In this document: positions 23,625 through 37,000 of the stretch, in pieces
Layout of the letters: each line of letters begins with the position of its first letter
Position numbering within the stretch: the stretch's first letter is position 1
NCBI RefSeq assembly: GCF_945859705.1
Contig: NC_079134.1
Span: forward strand, 12,627,545-12,691,544
Source of the DNA: Episyrphus balteatus
Lineage: Eukaryota > Arthropoda > Insecta > Diptera > Syrphidae
Direction: 5' to 3'
Length of the DNA: 64,000 nucleotides
Translations under genes and position numbers: made by a program
Notes under the pieces: generated by a model
Database searches by the model: none
What the model saw: the letters and a program-made list of their open reading frames with translations, nothing else
Told to the model about the DNA's origin: nothing

Positions 23625-26600
23625 ATATTAACGAATGCCAGGATAATCCTTGCGGTGAAAACGCCATCTGTACTGATACAATAGGAAGCTTCGTCTGTAC
23701 ATGCAAAGCTGAATACACCGGTGATCCGTTCCGTGGATGTGTGGACATTGACGAATGTGCAACATTGGAAAAACCATGCGGTGATCATGCGATATGTGAG
23801 AATGCCTCACCAGGATACAATTGTCGTTGCCCACAAGGTTTCGATGGTAAACCAGATCCAAAGATCGCTTGTGAACAAGTCGATGTGAATATCCTGTGCC
23901 GATCGAACTTTGACTGTACAAATAATGCTGAATGTATAGAAAATCAATGTTTCTGTTTAGACGGATTTGAGGCGAAGGGATCGAGTTGTGTTGATGTTGA
24001 TGAGTGTCGAGCTCATACTGATGCTTGTGGTCAACGTGCTCAATGTGTCAATACAGTCGGTTCATATCGATGTGAATGCAATGCTGGTTATGTTGGACAG
24101 CCACCAAAAGTAGCCTGCAAGGAACCATGTGAGGATGTACGTTGTGGGGAACATGCTTATTGTAAGCCAGATGGCTCAGAAGCTTATTGTATATGTGAGG
24201 AAGGCTGGACCTTTAATCCTCAAGATATCTCAGCTGGTTGTGTGGATATTGATGAATGTGATTCAGGAATTGGACCTTCGGGTCGATGCGGAACAAATGC
24301 AACCTGTACAAATACTCCTGGTGCTTTCAGTTGTTCATGTCCACCAGGATTTTCGGGAGATCCAAACACCAAATGTGTCGATGTCGATGAGTGTGCTCGA
24401 GGAAATACATGTGGAGTTGGAGCTCTTTGCTTGAATGTTGAAGGTGGATACACATGTAAGTGTCCTGAGGGATCAATCGCTGATCCAGATCCAACTGTAC
24501 GTTGTGTGAATATCGTTACGTGTAAATCGAATGATGACTGTCCTGGTAATGGTATCTGTGATGACGAACAGAGATGTCTGTGTCCAGAGCCAAATGTAGG
24601 CAATAATTGTAGACATCCTTGCGAGGCTTTGAATTGCGGTGCTCATGCCCATTGTATGTTGGTTAACGGAAACGCCCAATGTTTATGTGCTGAGGGCTAC
24701 ACTGGGGCACCAAATACTCCAGGAGGTTGTAACGATATCGATGAATGCAAAGGAAATCCCTGTCAAGCAGGAGCTGTATGCACAAACACAGCTGGGGGAT
24801 ATTTGTGCCAATGTCCTGGAGGATCAACTGGCGATCCATATCGTGATGGATGCAAGATTACCGAAGTTCCTCTAAGCTGCTCAGATTCAAATCCATGCTC
24901 GCCAGGAGAGAGTTGCGTGCTTGATACCTACACTGGAAACGGTGTTTGTATCTGTCGCCAAGGTTATGAAAGAGATTCACAAACTGGTCAATGCAGGGAT
25001 GTTGATGAGTGCTCACCGTCAAGAAGCAAACCTGCTTGTGGAGTAAATGCCATCTGTAAAAATTTACCAGGCAGTTATGAATGTCGTTGCCCACAGGGCT
25101 TCAATGGAAATCCATTCCAAGTGTGCGATGAATGTCATACTCCAGAGTGTCAATGTCAAACTCCATACAAACTGGTTGGAAATAGTTGTGTCTTAGCTGG
25201 TTGCTCGAATGGTGAAAAATGTCCCAAAGGCTCTGAATGCATCAGCATTGCAGGAGGTGTAAGCTATTGCGCATGTCCCAAAGGCTTCAGAACTCTTGGA
25301 GATGGAACTTGCATTGATGTCAATGAGTGTACTGAACGCCAGCAAATTTGTGCCTATGGAGCTGAATGCATTAATAATGAAGGAAGTTTCACTTGTATAT
25401 GCCCTGAGGGTTATCAAGGTGATCCCTACAATGGACTTTGTTCACCAGCTCAAAGAAAGTGCTCAGCTGATCGAGAATGTGGAACGAATGAAAAATGTGT
25501 ACAACCAGGAGAATGTGTATGTCCACCTCCGTTCTTCTTGGATCCATCAGATGAAAATAAATGCAAGAGTCCATGCGAACGTTTCCCATGTGGAATCAAT
25601 GCCAAATGTACACCAACAGATCCACCACAGTGCATGTGTGAAGTTGGATACAAGGGTGATCCATTGCAAGGATGTGTCGATGAAGACGAATGTGCAAAGA
25701 CTCCATGTGCCTATGGAGCTTACTGTGCAAACAAGAAGGGAGGATATCAATGTGTTTGCCCGAAGGGCTTGACCGGTGATCCTTACAAGAGTGGATGCAT
25801 CCTTGAAGAAGGGTCAGTAAAGAGCACATGCAATGTCAATGAAGATTGTGCCGATAATTTAGCCTGTGATCATGGCAGCTGTGTAAGTCCTTGCACCAGT
25901 TTACTTTGTGGTCCAAATGCATTCTGCGAACCGGAAAGTCATGCTGGATGGTGTAGATGCCGTGTGGGTTATTTCGAAAGCCCCAGCGGTGAATGTGTGT
26001 CACAATGCAAGGGAATTATATGTGGCGAAGGAGCACAGTGTATACCAACATCAGAGGGACCAACTTGTAAGTGTCCTCAAGGTTACTTGGGAAATCCATT
26101 CCCAGGAGGAAACTGTTATACTGATCAATGTTCAGCCACAAGGCCATGTAGTGATCCACAAGTTTGTATCAATGGAAGATGCAAAGAGCGATGCGAGAAA
26201 GTTGTATGTGGAATCGGAGCTACATGTGACAAGACAAGTGGAAAGTGTGTCTGTGAGGCCAATTTCGTTGGAAACCCAGACCTTGTTTGCATGCCACCAG
26301 TTTCATATGCTAAATGTGAACCAGATTGTGGAGAGAATGCTCATTGTGAATACGGATATGGAGCCAGCTATTGTGCCTGTAATCCAGGAACCAGTGGAAA
26401 TCCTTATGAAGGCTGTGGAGCACAAAAGAAGAGCACATGTGGCCCAGATAGCTGTGGTTCCAATGCTGAATGCCGTTCAGATGGATCTAGAATTGTGTGT
26501 GAATGTCCACCAGGCTTTACCGGAAACGGCTATATTGGATGCCATGACGTTGACGAATGTTTGAATAAACCATGTGGCCAGAATGCCGTATGCTTAAATG

Positions 26601-29600
26601 CTCCAGGAAGTTTTGACTGCTTATGCATGTCCGGGTTTGCTGGAGATCCATTCAGCAGTTGCCAACGTGTTGACACAACTTTCTGCTCACAAGCTTCAGG
26701 CTGCAAATGCGGACCAAATATGGAATGCCCAGATGGCTTTAGCTGTGATCAAGGGAAATGTAAAGATTTATGTACCAAAGCAGCATGCGGCCCAAGAGCT
26801 GCCTGCAATGAAGGACAATGTCTTTGTCCGCTTGGGTACCAAGGAGATCCCTATGATAAACAAAATGGATGCACAATTCGAGGACAGTGTAATAATGACG
26901 CAGATTGTAAGCAATCCGAAATTTGCTTCCAACTTGGACGGGGCCTGCGGAAATGTGTTGACGGGTGTAGTAAAATTCAGTGCGGGCCAAATGCCTTATG
27001 TGTTTCAGATGATCACCGATCAACCTGTATATGTTCTGATGGTTACTTCGGAAATCCCAGCAATCTGCAAGTTGGATGTCAGCCAGAGCGTAGTATTCCA
27101 CCCAAGGAAGACGAAGATCTCTGCAAAACCGATCGCGATTGTGAAAACGGATTTGTTTGCAATACAGAACCATCTGGTAAAATGTCCTGCGTACATCTTT
27201 GTTCCACCGTCATATGTGGAACAAATGAATTATGTCAAATTGATGGTAGTGGTCATCCTGTGTGTAGTTGTCGAGATAGTTTTACTTGGAATCCTGTTTC
27301 TTCGTCTTGTGAGAAACCGTCGATTCCGGATTGCACAAACGATGCGGAATGTCAATCGAATGCCGCTTGTAGACAGGATGTCCTTGGTGTGCTCAAGTGT
27401 GTTTCAATATGCTCTGAATTTACATGTCCTGCCAATTCTGTTTGTGTAGCTAGTGATCATCAAGGTAGGTGTGAATGTTTGCAAGGATTTGTTGGAAATC
27501 CAAACGATCGTAATGGATGTCAACCTGTGCAGAAGAATCAATGTCGAACAAATGCTGAATGTTCTGAATCAGATGCTTGTGTCAGAACGGGATCGTCTGA
27601 CATTTTGTCATGTAAGCCAGCTTGTGACAGTGTTCAGTGTGGTCCAAAGGCTATTTGTATTACCAACAATCATTTGGCTCAGTGTCAATGCCCACCAGGT
27701 CCATTTGCAGGTGATCCATATGATCCTTATCAAGGATGTAGGAGTGTCCCATGTGTGTATAACATCGATTGTCCAGCAACTCAACTTTGCAACCGCTTGA
27801 CTCACACCTGTTACGATGTGTGCGATGAAGAGTCATGTGGTGAAAATGCCATTTGCATTGCTGACGATCACCGTGCCATATGTCAATGTCCACCTGGATA
27901 CAAGGGAAATCCACTGCCAGAAGTAGAATGTGTTTCAGTAGGTGGATGCTCACCAGGAACCTGTCATCCAACAGCAATTTGTGAGGTATCACCAAGTGGA
28001 CCAGTCTGCCGTTGTCCCACAAACTTTGTAGGAGAACCAACAAAAACTGGATGCCGCCCAGAGGGACAATGTCCCAACGGAGATGCTGACTGTCCAGCAA
28101 ACTCAATTTGTGCTGGTGGAAGATGTATCGATCCATGTGAAAATGCATGTGGAGTTAATTCGGATTGCAAAGTTATCAATCGTAAGGCTGTTTGCACATG
28201 TCCTGTCAAGTTCCAACCGATCGGTGAATCTGCCAGGGATGGTTGTACAAGATCTGTCTCCAAGTGTCAAAGTGACATCGACTGCGGTGGAGCTGTATGT
28301 TACAATGGTCAATGCCGTGTAGCTTGCCGAAACTCCAACGACTGTTCAGTCGGAGAGAAATGTCTACAAAGCACTTGCGTTGTACCTTGTTTGGATCATA
28401 GCCAATGTGCTAGTGGACTTGCCTGCCTCGATGGAATTTGCTCCATTGGATGCCGATCAAACAAAGACTGTGGAAATGAAAAGTCATGCATCAACAACAA
28501 ATGTGCTAATCCATGTCAAACAGGTGGAGTTTGTGGACCAAATGCTCTATGCAACATGCATGACCATCGAAGCTCGTGTACATGTCCAGAAGGTTTCGAA
28601 GGCAACCCTACACCAGATCAGGGATGCGTTCGTGTACCATCGCAATGTCAAGCAACTAACCAATGTCCAACAGGACACATGTGCATCGGAAATCAATGTA
28701 ACCTGCCATGTCAGAAGACATCGGCTTGTGCCATTGGTGAACGTTGCTACAACAATGTTTGTGCCAAGGTCTGTTACACTAGTAACAATTGTCTGCCAGG
28801 TGAAATTTGTAACAATGACGGAACCTGTCAGCCAGGATGTGATTCCGATGCTGACTGTCCACCAACTGAGCTCTGTCTCACTGGAAAATGCAAGTGCGCA
28901 ACAGGATTTATCGGAACACCATTCGGTTGTGCTGATATTGATGAATGCACAGACAATCCATGCCACAAGACATCTCGCTGTGAGAACCTTCCTGGATCAT
29001 ACCGTTGCGTGTGTCCAGAAGGCACAGTTGGTGATGGATACAGCCGAGAAGGATGTGCTAAGCCGAAGGAATGTTATAAGAACGGCGATTGTGCAGAAAG
29101 CTTAGCTTGTGTCGATGGTAAATGTACTGACCCATGCTTGACAACAATTTGTGGTCCGAAAGCAGTTTGCCATAGTAACCAACAAATAGGAAACTGTGAG
29201 TGTCCAGTTGGACATCTCGGAGATCCATACGATACATCTGTGGGATGCTTCAAGGTCGAATGTGTGACTAGTGATGACTGTGCTCAAGAAAAGAGCTGCG
29301 ATACTGAAACAAATCGCTGTGTGAATCCCTGCGATGCAACTAATTGCGGCAAGGGAACTTGTCGTGTGCTCGACCATCAAGCTTTATGCTCCTGCCATGA
29401 AGGATACCAAATTCATAATGGCGGCTCAACTTGTGAAGATGTTGATGAATGCTTGGTTAATCCCTGCCATCATACAGCTTTCTGTCAAAATCTACCTGGC
29501 AGTTTTAGTTGCTCATGTCCCGAAGGACTTATTGGCGATCCTATTCATACAGGCTGCCGAGATCCAAATGAATGTCTTACCGATGCTGACTGTCCCAATT

Positions 29601-30908
29601 CAGCAAGCTGTCAAAATCAACGTTGCAAGAATCCTTGTGAACGAACTGATGCATGTGGAAAGAATGCCAATTGCATTGCTCGTGCACATGCTGCTGTGTG
29701 CTCATGTGGATCAAACTTTAGGGGTGATCCAAGCGTCGAATGTGTTCAAATTGAGTGTTCAGAGAATGAAGACTGTGCTAGCGAAAAAACCTGCCTGGAC
29801 GCCAAATGCGTCGATCCATGTTCACTGCCAAATGCATGTGGTCTCCAAGCTCAATGTGTCGCTCAAAATCATATTGGAGTGTGCACTTGTGACATCGGAA
29901 AAACTGGAAATCCACAACTTGGATGTGTTCCACTTCAGTACTGTAGTGCCGATTCACAATGTCCATCGGGAACTATCTGTAACAATGGACTTTGCAACTC
30001 ATTATGTACCACCAACCGAGATTGTATATCCGATCAGTTATGTATCCAGGGAGTCTGTCAGCCAACTTGTAAATCCAACTCAAGCTGTCCCGAATTCCAG
30101 TTTTGCAACAATAACATTTGCACAAAGGAAGTTCTGTGTCGCACAGACGATGACTGTGCCATCAATGAAAATTGCATTCTGGATAACTTTGGAAGAGCCA
30201 ACTGTCAAGATGTTTGTATTGGCCGTGCTATTTGCGGTCGCAATGCAGAGTGTACAGCTCGTTCACATAACGCCGATTGTGAATGTAAGGAAGGATTCTT
30301 CGGAGATCCGAAATCAGGTTGTAGAAAGATTGAATGTAGTTCTGACAATGATTGTTCAAATGACAAAACATGTGACAACCATATGTGTAAGATTGCTTGT
30401 CTGATTGGGCAACCTTGCGGAGATAACGCCCTCTGTACGACTGAAAATCATAAACAAGTTTGTCACTGTCAACCAGGTTTCACCGGAGATCCAACAGTTC
30501 GCTGCGATGTTGTCGACTACTGTAAGGATGCCCCGTGTGGACCTGGAGCTAGATGTAGGAACTCTAGGGGTTCGTTCAAATGTACCTGTCCAATCGGACT
30601 TGTTGGTGATCCATACAATGAAGGCTGTCGAACAGCTGTTGAATGTCAAACCAATGAGGACTGTCCACCAGCTGCTGAATGTAGAACTCTAAATGGAGTT
30701 CCTAAATGTCGTGATGTCTGCGAGAATTCCAAATGTGGTCCTAACGCTGAATGTGTCCCTAAAGGTCATGTTGCAAACTGTCTTTGTCGAAATGGCTACG
30801 ATGGCCAACCATCTGATCTTGTTCTAGGTTGCCAACCCTTGCCAACACCCTGTCAAGTAACCAGTGACTGTCCAGCTAATACCTATTGCTCGGAGAGCAT
30901 TTGTAAAC
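23625..30908 (+). CDS. dpy: dumpy 7.3 kb exon: EGF and DPY module array
   Basis: A single exon of 7,284 nt (about 2,428 codons), phase 1-1, open throughout. The N-terminal third is rich in calcium-binding EGFs with D-[IVE]-[DN]-E-C starts near residues 1, 42, 124, 208, 253, 372, 459, 565, 686 and 975; two more lie near 1771 and 1939, and a variant (V-V-D-Y-C) near 2297. Between and after them are non-calcium EGFs (C-G-x-N-A-x-C type) alternating with DPY modules of about 20 residues, for example C-N-V-N-E-D-C-A-D-N-L-A-C and C-K-T-D-R-D-C-E-N-G-F-V-C. From residue ~1500 several DPY modules occur in direct succession. This EGF-DPY alternation is diagnostic for Dumpy. The acceptor is CCATACAG at 23624 and the donor GTAAGT at 30909. 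The frame extends upstream to a TTG at 23600, but that part is intron; reading past 30908 reaches a stop at about 31022. Confidence 0.95.
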
Positions 30909-31410
30909 GTAAGTATGAAAGAGCCCACCTCTCATTACCACCACCAAAAAGCCCTAAGCCAAAGAAATTAAAAATTTATCTTAAAAGAACTAATGCCCCT
31001 GCCTTACCTTGGGAATACAATTAACTCCTATACTACTGCCGGAGTCCTATAATACCTGTAACCATCAGTAAATAGTTTGGTTACTTACCATCGATAAGCA
31101 TGTTATTTAATTTTTTTTTATTATATTTTTGCCTGCTTTAATTTTGTAGTGAAAAAAATGGTCAACTTAACTTAAGACACAAAGCTTGACCTAAAAATAA
31201 AAAAGTAAAAAACTTAAAAAGAACTTAATCTCAATTCTAAACAAAGGTATGATGTGACATAACCTCTCAAAACGATAAAGTTTTAACCGAATTAAGATTT
31301 AAAAAAACCAGTGGTAAAGGAGATAGTATTCCAGAGGTTAATGGAGGAACACAAAACGGCGATCGCATGATAATGGTTTTGCTTATACATTTTTTTAAAA
31401 ATAATTTCAG
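30909..31410 (+). other. dpy: intron, nothing notable
   Basis: A 502-bp AT-rich intron from GTAAGT to ATAATTTCAG. The first 115 bp stay open in frame as a Lys/Pro-rich tail, then stop. No motif or repeat noticed. Confidence 0.8.
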
Positions 31411-31593
31411 CTGCATGTATTTTGGATACCGAATGTGGATCCTCAGAGATATGTCAAGGTGGTCAATGTTTGAATCCATGTGATCAACCACAAGCTTGTG
31501 GAATGAATGCTGATTGTCAAATGGGTGTACATTTGAAACAGTGTTCATGTCCAGCTGGATTTACTGGAAATCCAGATGTAGAATGTGTTAGAA
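31411..31593 (+). CDS. dpy: dumpy exon: DPY plus EGF
   Basis: Exon of 183 nt, phase 1-1. It encodes one DPY module (C-I-L-D-T-E-C-G-S-S-E-I-C-Q-G-G-Q-C) running into an EGF module (C-D-Q-P-Q-A-C-G-M-N-A-D-C, ending G-F-T-G-N-P-D-V-E-C). The acceptor is TTTCAG at 31410 and the donor GTATGT at 31594. Confidence 0.93.
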
Positions 31594-31663
31594 GTATGTG
31601 GAACGTAACAAAAAGAAACTTGTGGATGGTTTTGACTTATATAATTTGTTTGTATTTTTACAG

Positions 31664-31795
31664 TACCAGTTGCTTGCTCAAATGACCAAGAATGTGGACC
31701 GAATTACACGTGCAGGGATTCAATGTGTTTGCCATCGTGTGCTGTCGATCAAGATTGTGCGCTGAATGAGAAATGTCTTAATGGAAACTGCATGC
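31664..31795 (+). CDS. dpy: dumpy exon: two DPY modules
   Basis: Exon of 132 nt, phase 1-1. It encodes two short DPY-type units: C-S-N-D-Q-E-C-G-P-N-Y-T-C and C-A-V-D-Q-D-C-A-L-N-E-K-C. N-Y-T is a potential N-glycosylation site. The upstream intron is only 70 bp (31594-31663; acceptor TTTTTACAG). The donor is GTAAGT at 31796. Confidence 0.93.
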
Positions 31796-32011
31796 GTAAG
31801 TATAAGATTGTCAATTTGAAATTTCGTGTAAACGTCAAAATTTATATTCCACATCGTCTTACATGCACTGACAGGTGTCAAACTTTTGAAAATTGACCTC
31901 TATACGAAAGTTATCACGTAAACATCAAAATTTATATTCCACAATATTCCACATGAATTGACAGATGTCACAATTATGACTTTAATGGAACTTTCTTCAT
32001 TTTCTTTTCAG
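31796..32011 (+). repeat. short intron with a tandem duplication of about 91 bp
   Basis: The 216-bp intron contains two diverged direct copies offset by 91 bp. Each starts GTAAAC(G/A)TCAAAATTTATAT at 31827 and 31918 and continues through TTCCACA to a palindromic TGACAG(G/A)TGTCA at 31869 and 31959. It ends in the strong acceptor TTTTCTTTTCAG. Confidence 0.75.
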
Positions 32012-33823
32012 TTACATGCCGTGTTGATAACGATTGTTTCTTGGGACATGTTTGCCTGCACAACAAATGCGTCTTCGGATGTCATGTCGATGACGATTGT
32101 AGTGCATCTGAATCCTGCCGAAATGACAAATGCGTCAATCCTTGCCATGAAAATCCCTGCGGTCCAAATGCTGCTTGTACAGTTTCAAATCATCGTGCCT
32201 CGTGTACTTGTCTCGAAGGAATGGTACCAAATCCAACACCAAAGGTTGGTTGTGTTCGAACACCAGCTGTTGGTTGTACCGAAAACCGAGATTGTGCTGT
32301 TGGTTTGGCCTGTTTCGAATCACTTTGCCGACCACTTTGCGCTGATGATGGTGGCTGTTTGGCCAATGAACGATGCTCAAATGGAGTTTGTAAACCACTT
32401 TGCCGACGCGATGACGATTGTAGAAATAGTGAAGTTTGTTTGGGACAAATGTGCGTCGCCGGATGTCGATCAGATCAGGGATGTCCTGATAATTTGGTTT
32501 GCGAGGGACAACAGTGTGTCGATCCATGTGACAATCCAACTGCATGTGGAACAAATGCTGAATGTACTGTTCAAAATCATAAGAAACTGTGTACTTGTCC
32601 AAATGAACTGGTCGGTAATGCAGATGTTGCTTGCAAAGCTCCAGAAAATGTATGTTCCACAAACGAAAACTGCCCACCTTCACATCTATGTTATGGAGGT
32701 GTGTGCCAGAGGAAATGCAGGAATGACCAGAACTGTCTCAGCGATGAGAGATGTATGCGAGGAATGTGTCAAACTGTATGCAATACAGATTCAGCATGTT
32801 CATTGGGACAGATTTGTGAGAATCGGGTTTGCCAAATTGGTTGCCGTAACGATCTTACCTGCCCAAGTGATATGTCATGTGTTAACAAGAAATGCAAGAA
32901 TCCATGTGAAGCAAACGGGCAATGTGGACACTGTGCCACTTGCTTGGTGGTCAACCATAGCGTTCAGTGCAGCTGTCCCAATGGATTTACCGGAGATGGC
33001 CTTACCGGCTGTCTTATGCCACCACAACGATGCAATCCAGGATGTGAATGCGATGAATCAAATACATACTGCGCTCCAAAATGTATCCGCAACGATGATT
33101 GCCAGTGTGGACAGATGTGCTCGAGAGGAAGATGCCGTCAAAAGTGCGGTCCCGGAAAACCATGTCCACTTGGCCAATTGTGCGAACGAGGATCATGCTT
33201 GTCGGGATGCAAAGTCAATAGCGATTGCACCACCGATCAAGTCTGCACAAAGAACCAATGTGTCAATCCATGCACCAAACCAGGAGCTTGTGGAGAGAAT
33301 GCTCTGTGTACAGTCTCCGATCATCATGTTCTCTGCTACTGTCCCGATGGATTTGAAGGAGAACCAAGTAAGAAATGCGTTCAATTTGAATGTCATACCG
33401 ACACCGATTGTGAATCGAACAAACGATGTGATGATGGCAAATGCCGCAATCCATGCTTGGAATATGGAGCTTGTGGAATCAATGCACAGTGTAGAGTTGT
33501 AAATCGTCGTCCACAATGCTCATGTCCACCAGATTTCTTTGGAAATCCTCAAATTGAATGCCAATCGTTGACCGGAGTTGGATGTGCAACCAATCCATGT
33601 GGAGAGAATTCAAAATGCAGGGATGTTCCCGGTGGATTTGAGTGCTCATGCATGGACGGTTGTATGGGAGATGCAACAAAGGGGTGCGTTTGTGGAGAAA
33701 CTCAAGTCAATGTTTGTCATGATCAACCTTGTGGTTTGAATGCTGCATGTCGTGTGGCAGAACATAATGAACCACAATGTTACTGTCCAGAAGACTTCCC
33801 TAATGGAGATGCATATGTTCAAT
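32012..33823 (+). CDS. dpy: dumpy exon: DPY-rich array with interspersed EGFs
   Basis: Exon of 1,812 nt (604 codons), phase 1-1. Runs of DPY modules dominate (for example C-R-V-D-N-D-C-F-L-G-H-V-C, C-H-V-D-D-D-C-S-A-S-E-S-C, C-R-R-D-D-D-C-R-N-S-E-V-C), interrupted by EGFs of the C-G-x-N-A-x-C type (near residues 45, 185, 310, 430, 480, 530 and 575). One atypical segment around residue 350 is packed with cysteines (C-N-P-G-C-E-C-D-E). The exon resembles the second half of the 7.3 kb exon, consistent with growth by duplication of EGF-DPY blocks. The acceptor is TTTTCAG at 32011 and the donor GTGAGT at 33824. Confidence 0.94.
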
Positions 33824-33907
33824 GTGAGTATAATCCCAAATTTTTTTCTATTTTTATAATTCACACTCATATTGATCAAATTTTAATTTTTGTTTATATG
33901 GTTTCAG
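33824..33907 (+). other. dpy: 84-bp intron, frame-preserving and without stops
   Basis: GTGAGT to TTTCAG. The length is 84 nt (28 codons) and the dumpy frame stays open through it, so retention would insert a hydrophobic segment containing F-F-S-I-F-I-I and I-L-I-F-V-Y-M-V. Removing it joins V-Q to C-G-Y-L-T-P-P cleanly. Confidence 0.8.
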
Positions 33908-34000
33908 GTTACCTTACACCACCAAAAGAAGACTGTCGTACAAATGGTTGCAATGTTGGCGAATGTGTTCGTCAAGGATATGATTATATTTGCAAACAAG
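33908..34000 (+). CDS. dpy: dumpy small Cys-rich exon
   Basis: Exon of 93 nt, phase 1-1, about 31 residues starting G-Y-L-T-P-P-K-E-D-C and containing C-R-T-N-G-C-N-V-G-E-C. It looks like part of an EGF/DPY-type module completed by neighbouring exons. The acceptor is TGGTTTCAG at 33907 and the donor GTAAGT at 34001. Confidence 0.9.
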
Positions 34001-37000
34001 GTAAGTGTTTAGTTTTAATAATTAATTTTGTGTTTTTAAAAATTAAGAAAAAACACAAAAACAATTTTAAATTACTTTTTTTATAAAAAGGTTCAGCGAG
34101 TATTTTTTTTTTTAATTTAAAGTAACGTTTTTATCGATCTCTAATAACTCAAGTAAGGATTGATGAGTAATTTTACTTATGTTGAGTTGTTTTTAATTTT
34201 TTTTTTTAATTAAATCAATTTTTTAATTAACTTTGTTGTTGACATATTAAACAAATATTTAAACTTAAATAAAAAATTTTAAATAATTGTGTTTTTAACA
34301 AAACATTAAAATTAAAACAAATTTTAAAATTCGTAATTAGAAAATTTAACAAAATCATATATAATCATTGTTTTTTTTTTTTTAATTTAGTTTAACGGTA
34401 ACTTTTACTTAGATTTTATTTTTTTAATTAATATGTGAAGTGGTAATTTTAATTTAAAAAAATATTTATTAACTTAGCTGCAAAATGCCACAAAATAAAT
34501 AAAAAAACAACAACAACAAAGACAGAAGATAGTTTAGTGTGTGTATAGCCTAAAGCAAGAGAGAGAGAGAGAGAAAAGTAAAAATATAAAATTTCCAAAA
34601 CATATACACATGTTTGGGAAAAATATATAATTTTTTTCTTAATTGATTTTAATTTTTTACACTTAAATGTTTTCTTATCACAGTTTCTTTTTTGTTTTTC
34701 ACAAAATGAAACACAAAAGATATACATTCTACACACACCAAACATTGTACACACACAATCCTTATTTTTATTTCTTTTATCTCTTTTTTTTTATTACAAA
34801 AGGTTATTTATAATTTTAAGTTTTTTAAAAAATTCTTAAATAATAAATAAATAAAAAAAATTATGAGAATAGGTATATAATTTACATTCAACAAATTCGC
34901 ATATGGAAATTCGTGGAATGTCGCTGTCGCTATCGCGGTCTCCCAATCTGTGCCTATTTTCTCTTGCCTTATAATTAAATTTATTTTTTTATTTAACATT
35001 AAAAAAAAAAATATTTTTTTCAATATGCAAATCTTTAATAATAACTCTTCGAAAACTCGACCAAATCATAACTTAACAAATATATACACAAATAAAAAAA
35101 GAAAATAAATTCAAAAACTCAAAACAAAAAATAAATCCATATTAACTCCACACACACCCACCCATTCCGAAAATCACAAAAAAGGTTGATCCATCCACCT
35201 CGTCCATCGAAAAACAAATATCAAAAAAAAAAAAAAATTAAGCAAAATTATAATGCTTCAAACTACATTCAACACAAAAACCATGTCCCATAACTCATTT
35301 CCAAAATATATAATTGGCATTTTCTACTAAACACACAAAATTGCACAATCAAAAATAGAAAATTTAATAAAAATAAACAAACTTCCATCTGACAAAAATA
35401 CCTTTCAGAAAGAAAAATAAACATTATTTTTATTTTAGTTTTACTCTACTTAGCTTTTATAGCTTTTATTCATTTAGGGTTAAAAAGTACTAGATTTTTT
35501 TTTACATTTTTAACTGATATTTTGGTAGTTTTTCATTTATAGAAAAACGTCAGTAGTATTAATAAAAACACATAAAACTATCAAGAAAATTTCAAAATAG
35601 TTGCTTAAAACAAGATCACCCGCCATTTTGATGACGTCACGTGTATTATAAATTAAATGTGAACACCGCCTTACAGATCAAAGGCATGCATACTTGAATG
35701 TGTTATCTATGGAAAGCAATAAATAAAAAAAACAACCATAGTCAAACAACTTCCTAGATCGCAATATCGTATATGTAAAATCTATGGATACTTCATATTA
35801 TAAAAAAAATTTTAATAATACAGATGACGTCACAAAAACAGAAAGAGATAGGATAAGAAAATCTGAGTATATTTCCTTGTATTCTGTATAACTTGCGCGT
35901 GATCAACTTAAAGTTACATACTTGTTCTACTACGTTTACTCCAGCATCTACGCACATGCTCTTTTAAACGAATTGATCTTCTTGAAAGAGCTGTAGATTG
36001 AAAAGCACTAGTAAAGTTCTCATGAGAAGTTAACCACTTCCAAACGCATTCAGCTAAAATTTATAACTTAATTTAAGCTTCCTGTTTAATTTGAAGGACA
36101 TACTTTTGAAGATAAGAAACGGAGATAAATATAAAGCCTCTTGGATCAAAACATTTCAAAACCATTAAAAAATTTTTATAATCTATTACTTTTTCGGATT
36201 ACTTGCAAGCTGAAAACCGGCTCAAGTTTTCCATTTTTTGGGAAGATTACATTTTGAAAAGTTTTTTTTTAAGACACCCTATTGAATTTCAAGAGGGATT
36301 CCGACTACGGTGAAATACCCTCAGAAAGTTTTTTAATTTTATTTTGACATTTTTATAAGTTACACATTTTCACCGAGCTATGAACGCCATTGGGGAAAAA
36401 CACCGAAAGGTCGTAAAATACTCATGAAGACTATATGAACTGTTGAATTCAGCTTAACTGAATAAACGATTAATCAATGACATATTTTTCAACCGCAAGT
36501 AGGGGATCTACCACAATCAACACTTTAAAGCAAAGGTTCACAGAATGCAAAATTTTATTCAAATTTTTAACAGTTCCACGTAGAATGAAAATTTCTTTCA
36601 AGTGAAACTTGTGTCGATTTTTGCCACGAGACGGAGTTTTTCGGCGTTAATAGACCCGTGTGAAAGTAAGCCGCAGGGGACTTAAGTTCCAATCTGCATA
36701 TTAAAGTTCTTGTCGACTTTTGCCTTACAGGTTTGAATCTAGTGCGAAGCACTAACATCCATAACACTTTGTAGAATAAAAAAAAGCAATGAATTAAAGT
36801 CTGTTTTTATCTTTTGGTTTATGTAGAGGGAAATGTTAAAACAGTATAACAGCCTAAATAATATTCTCGTTTAATTATATTTAATAAGAGGAGTTTTTAT
36901 TCTAAACCCAGCATTTTTCAAGCGCTCATTACATAATATCCCTGTGGTGGATAATCTTATAAGCGCTTTTAAGTTATAAGCGATGTACTATCTGCCTCGA

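Noticed and set aside
30909..31024. Exon extension with a stop, giving a truncated protein
   Set aside because: A strong GTAAGT at 30909 and a matching phase-1 acceptor at 31410 continue the DPY pattern; the extension is Lys/Pro-rich with no module. A minor intron-retention isoform cannot be excluded.
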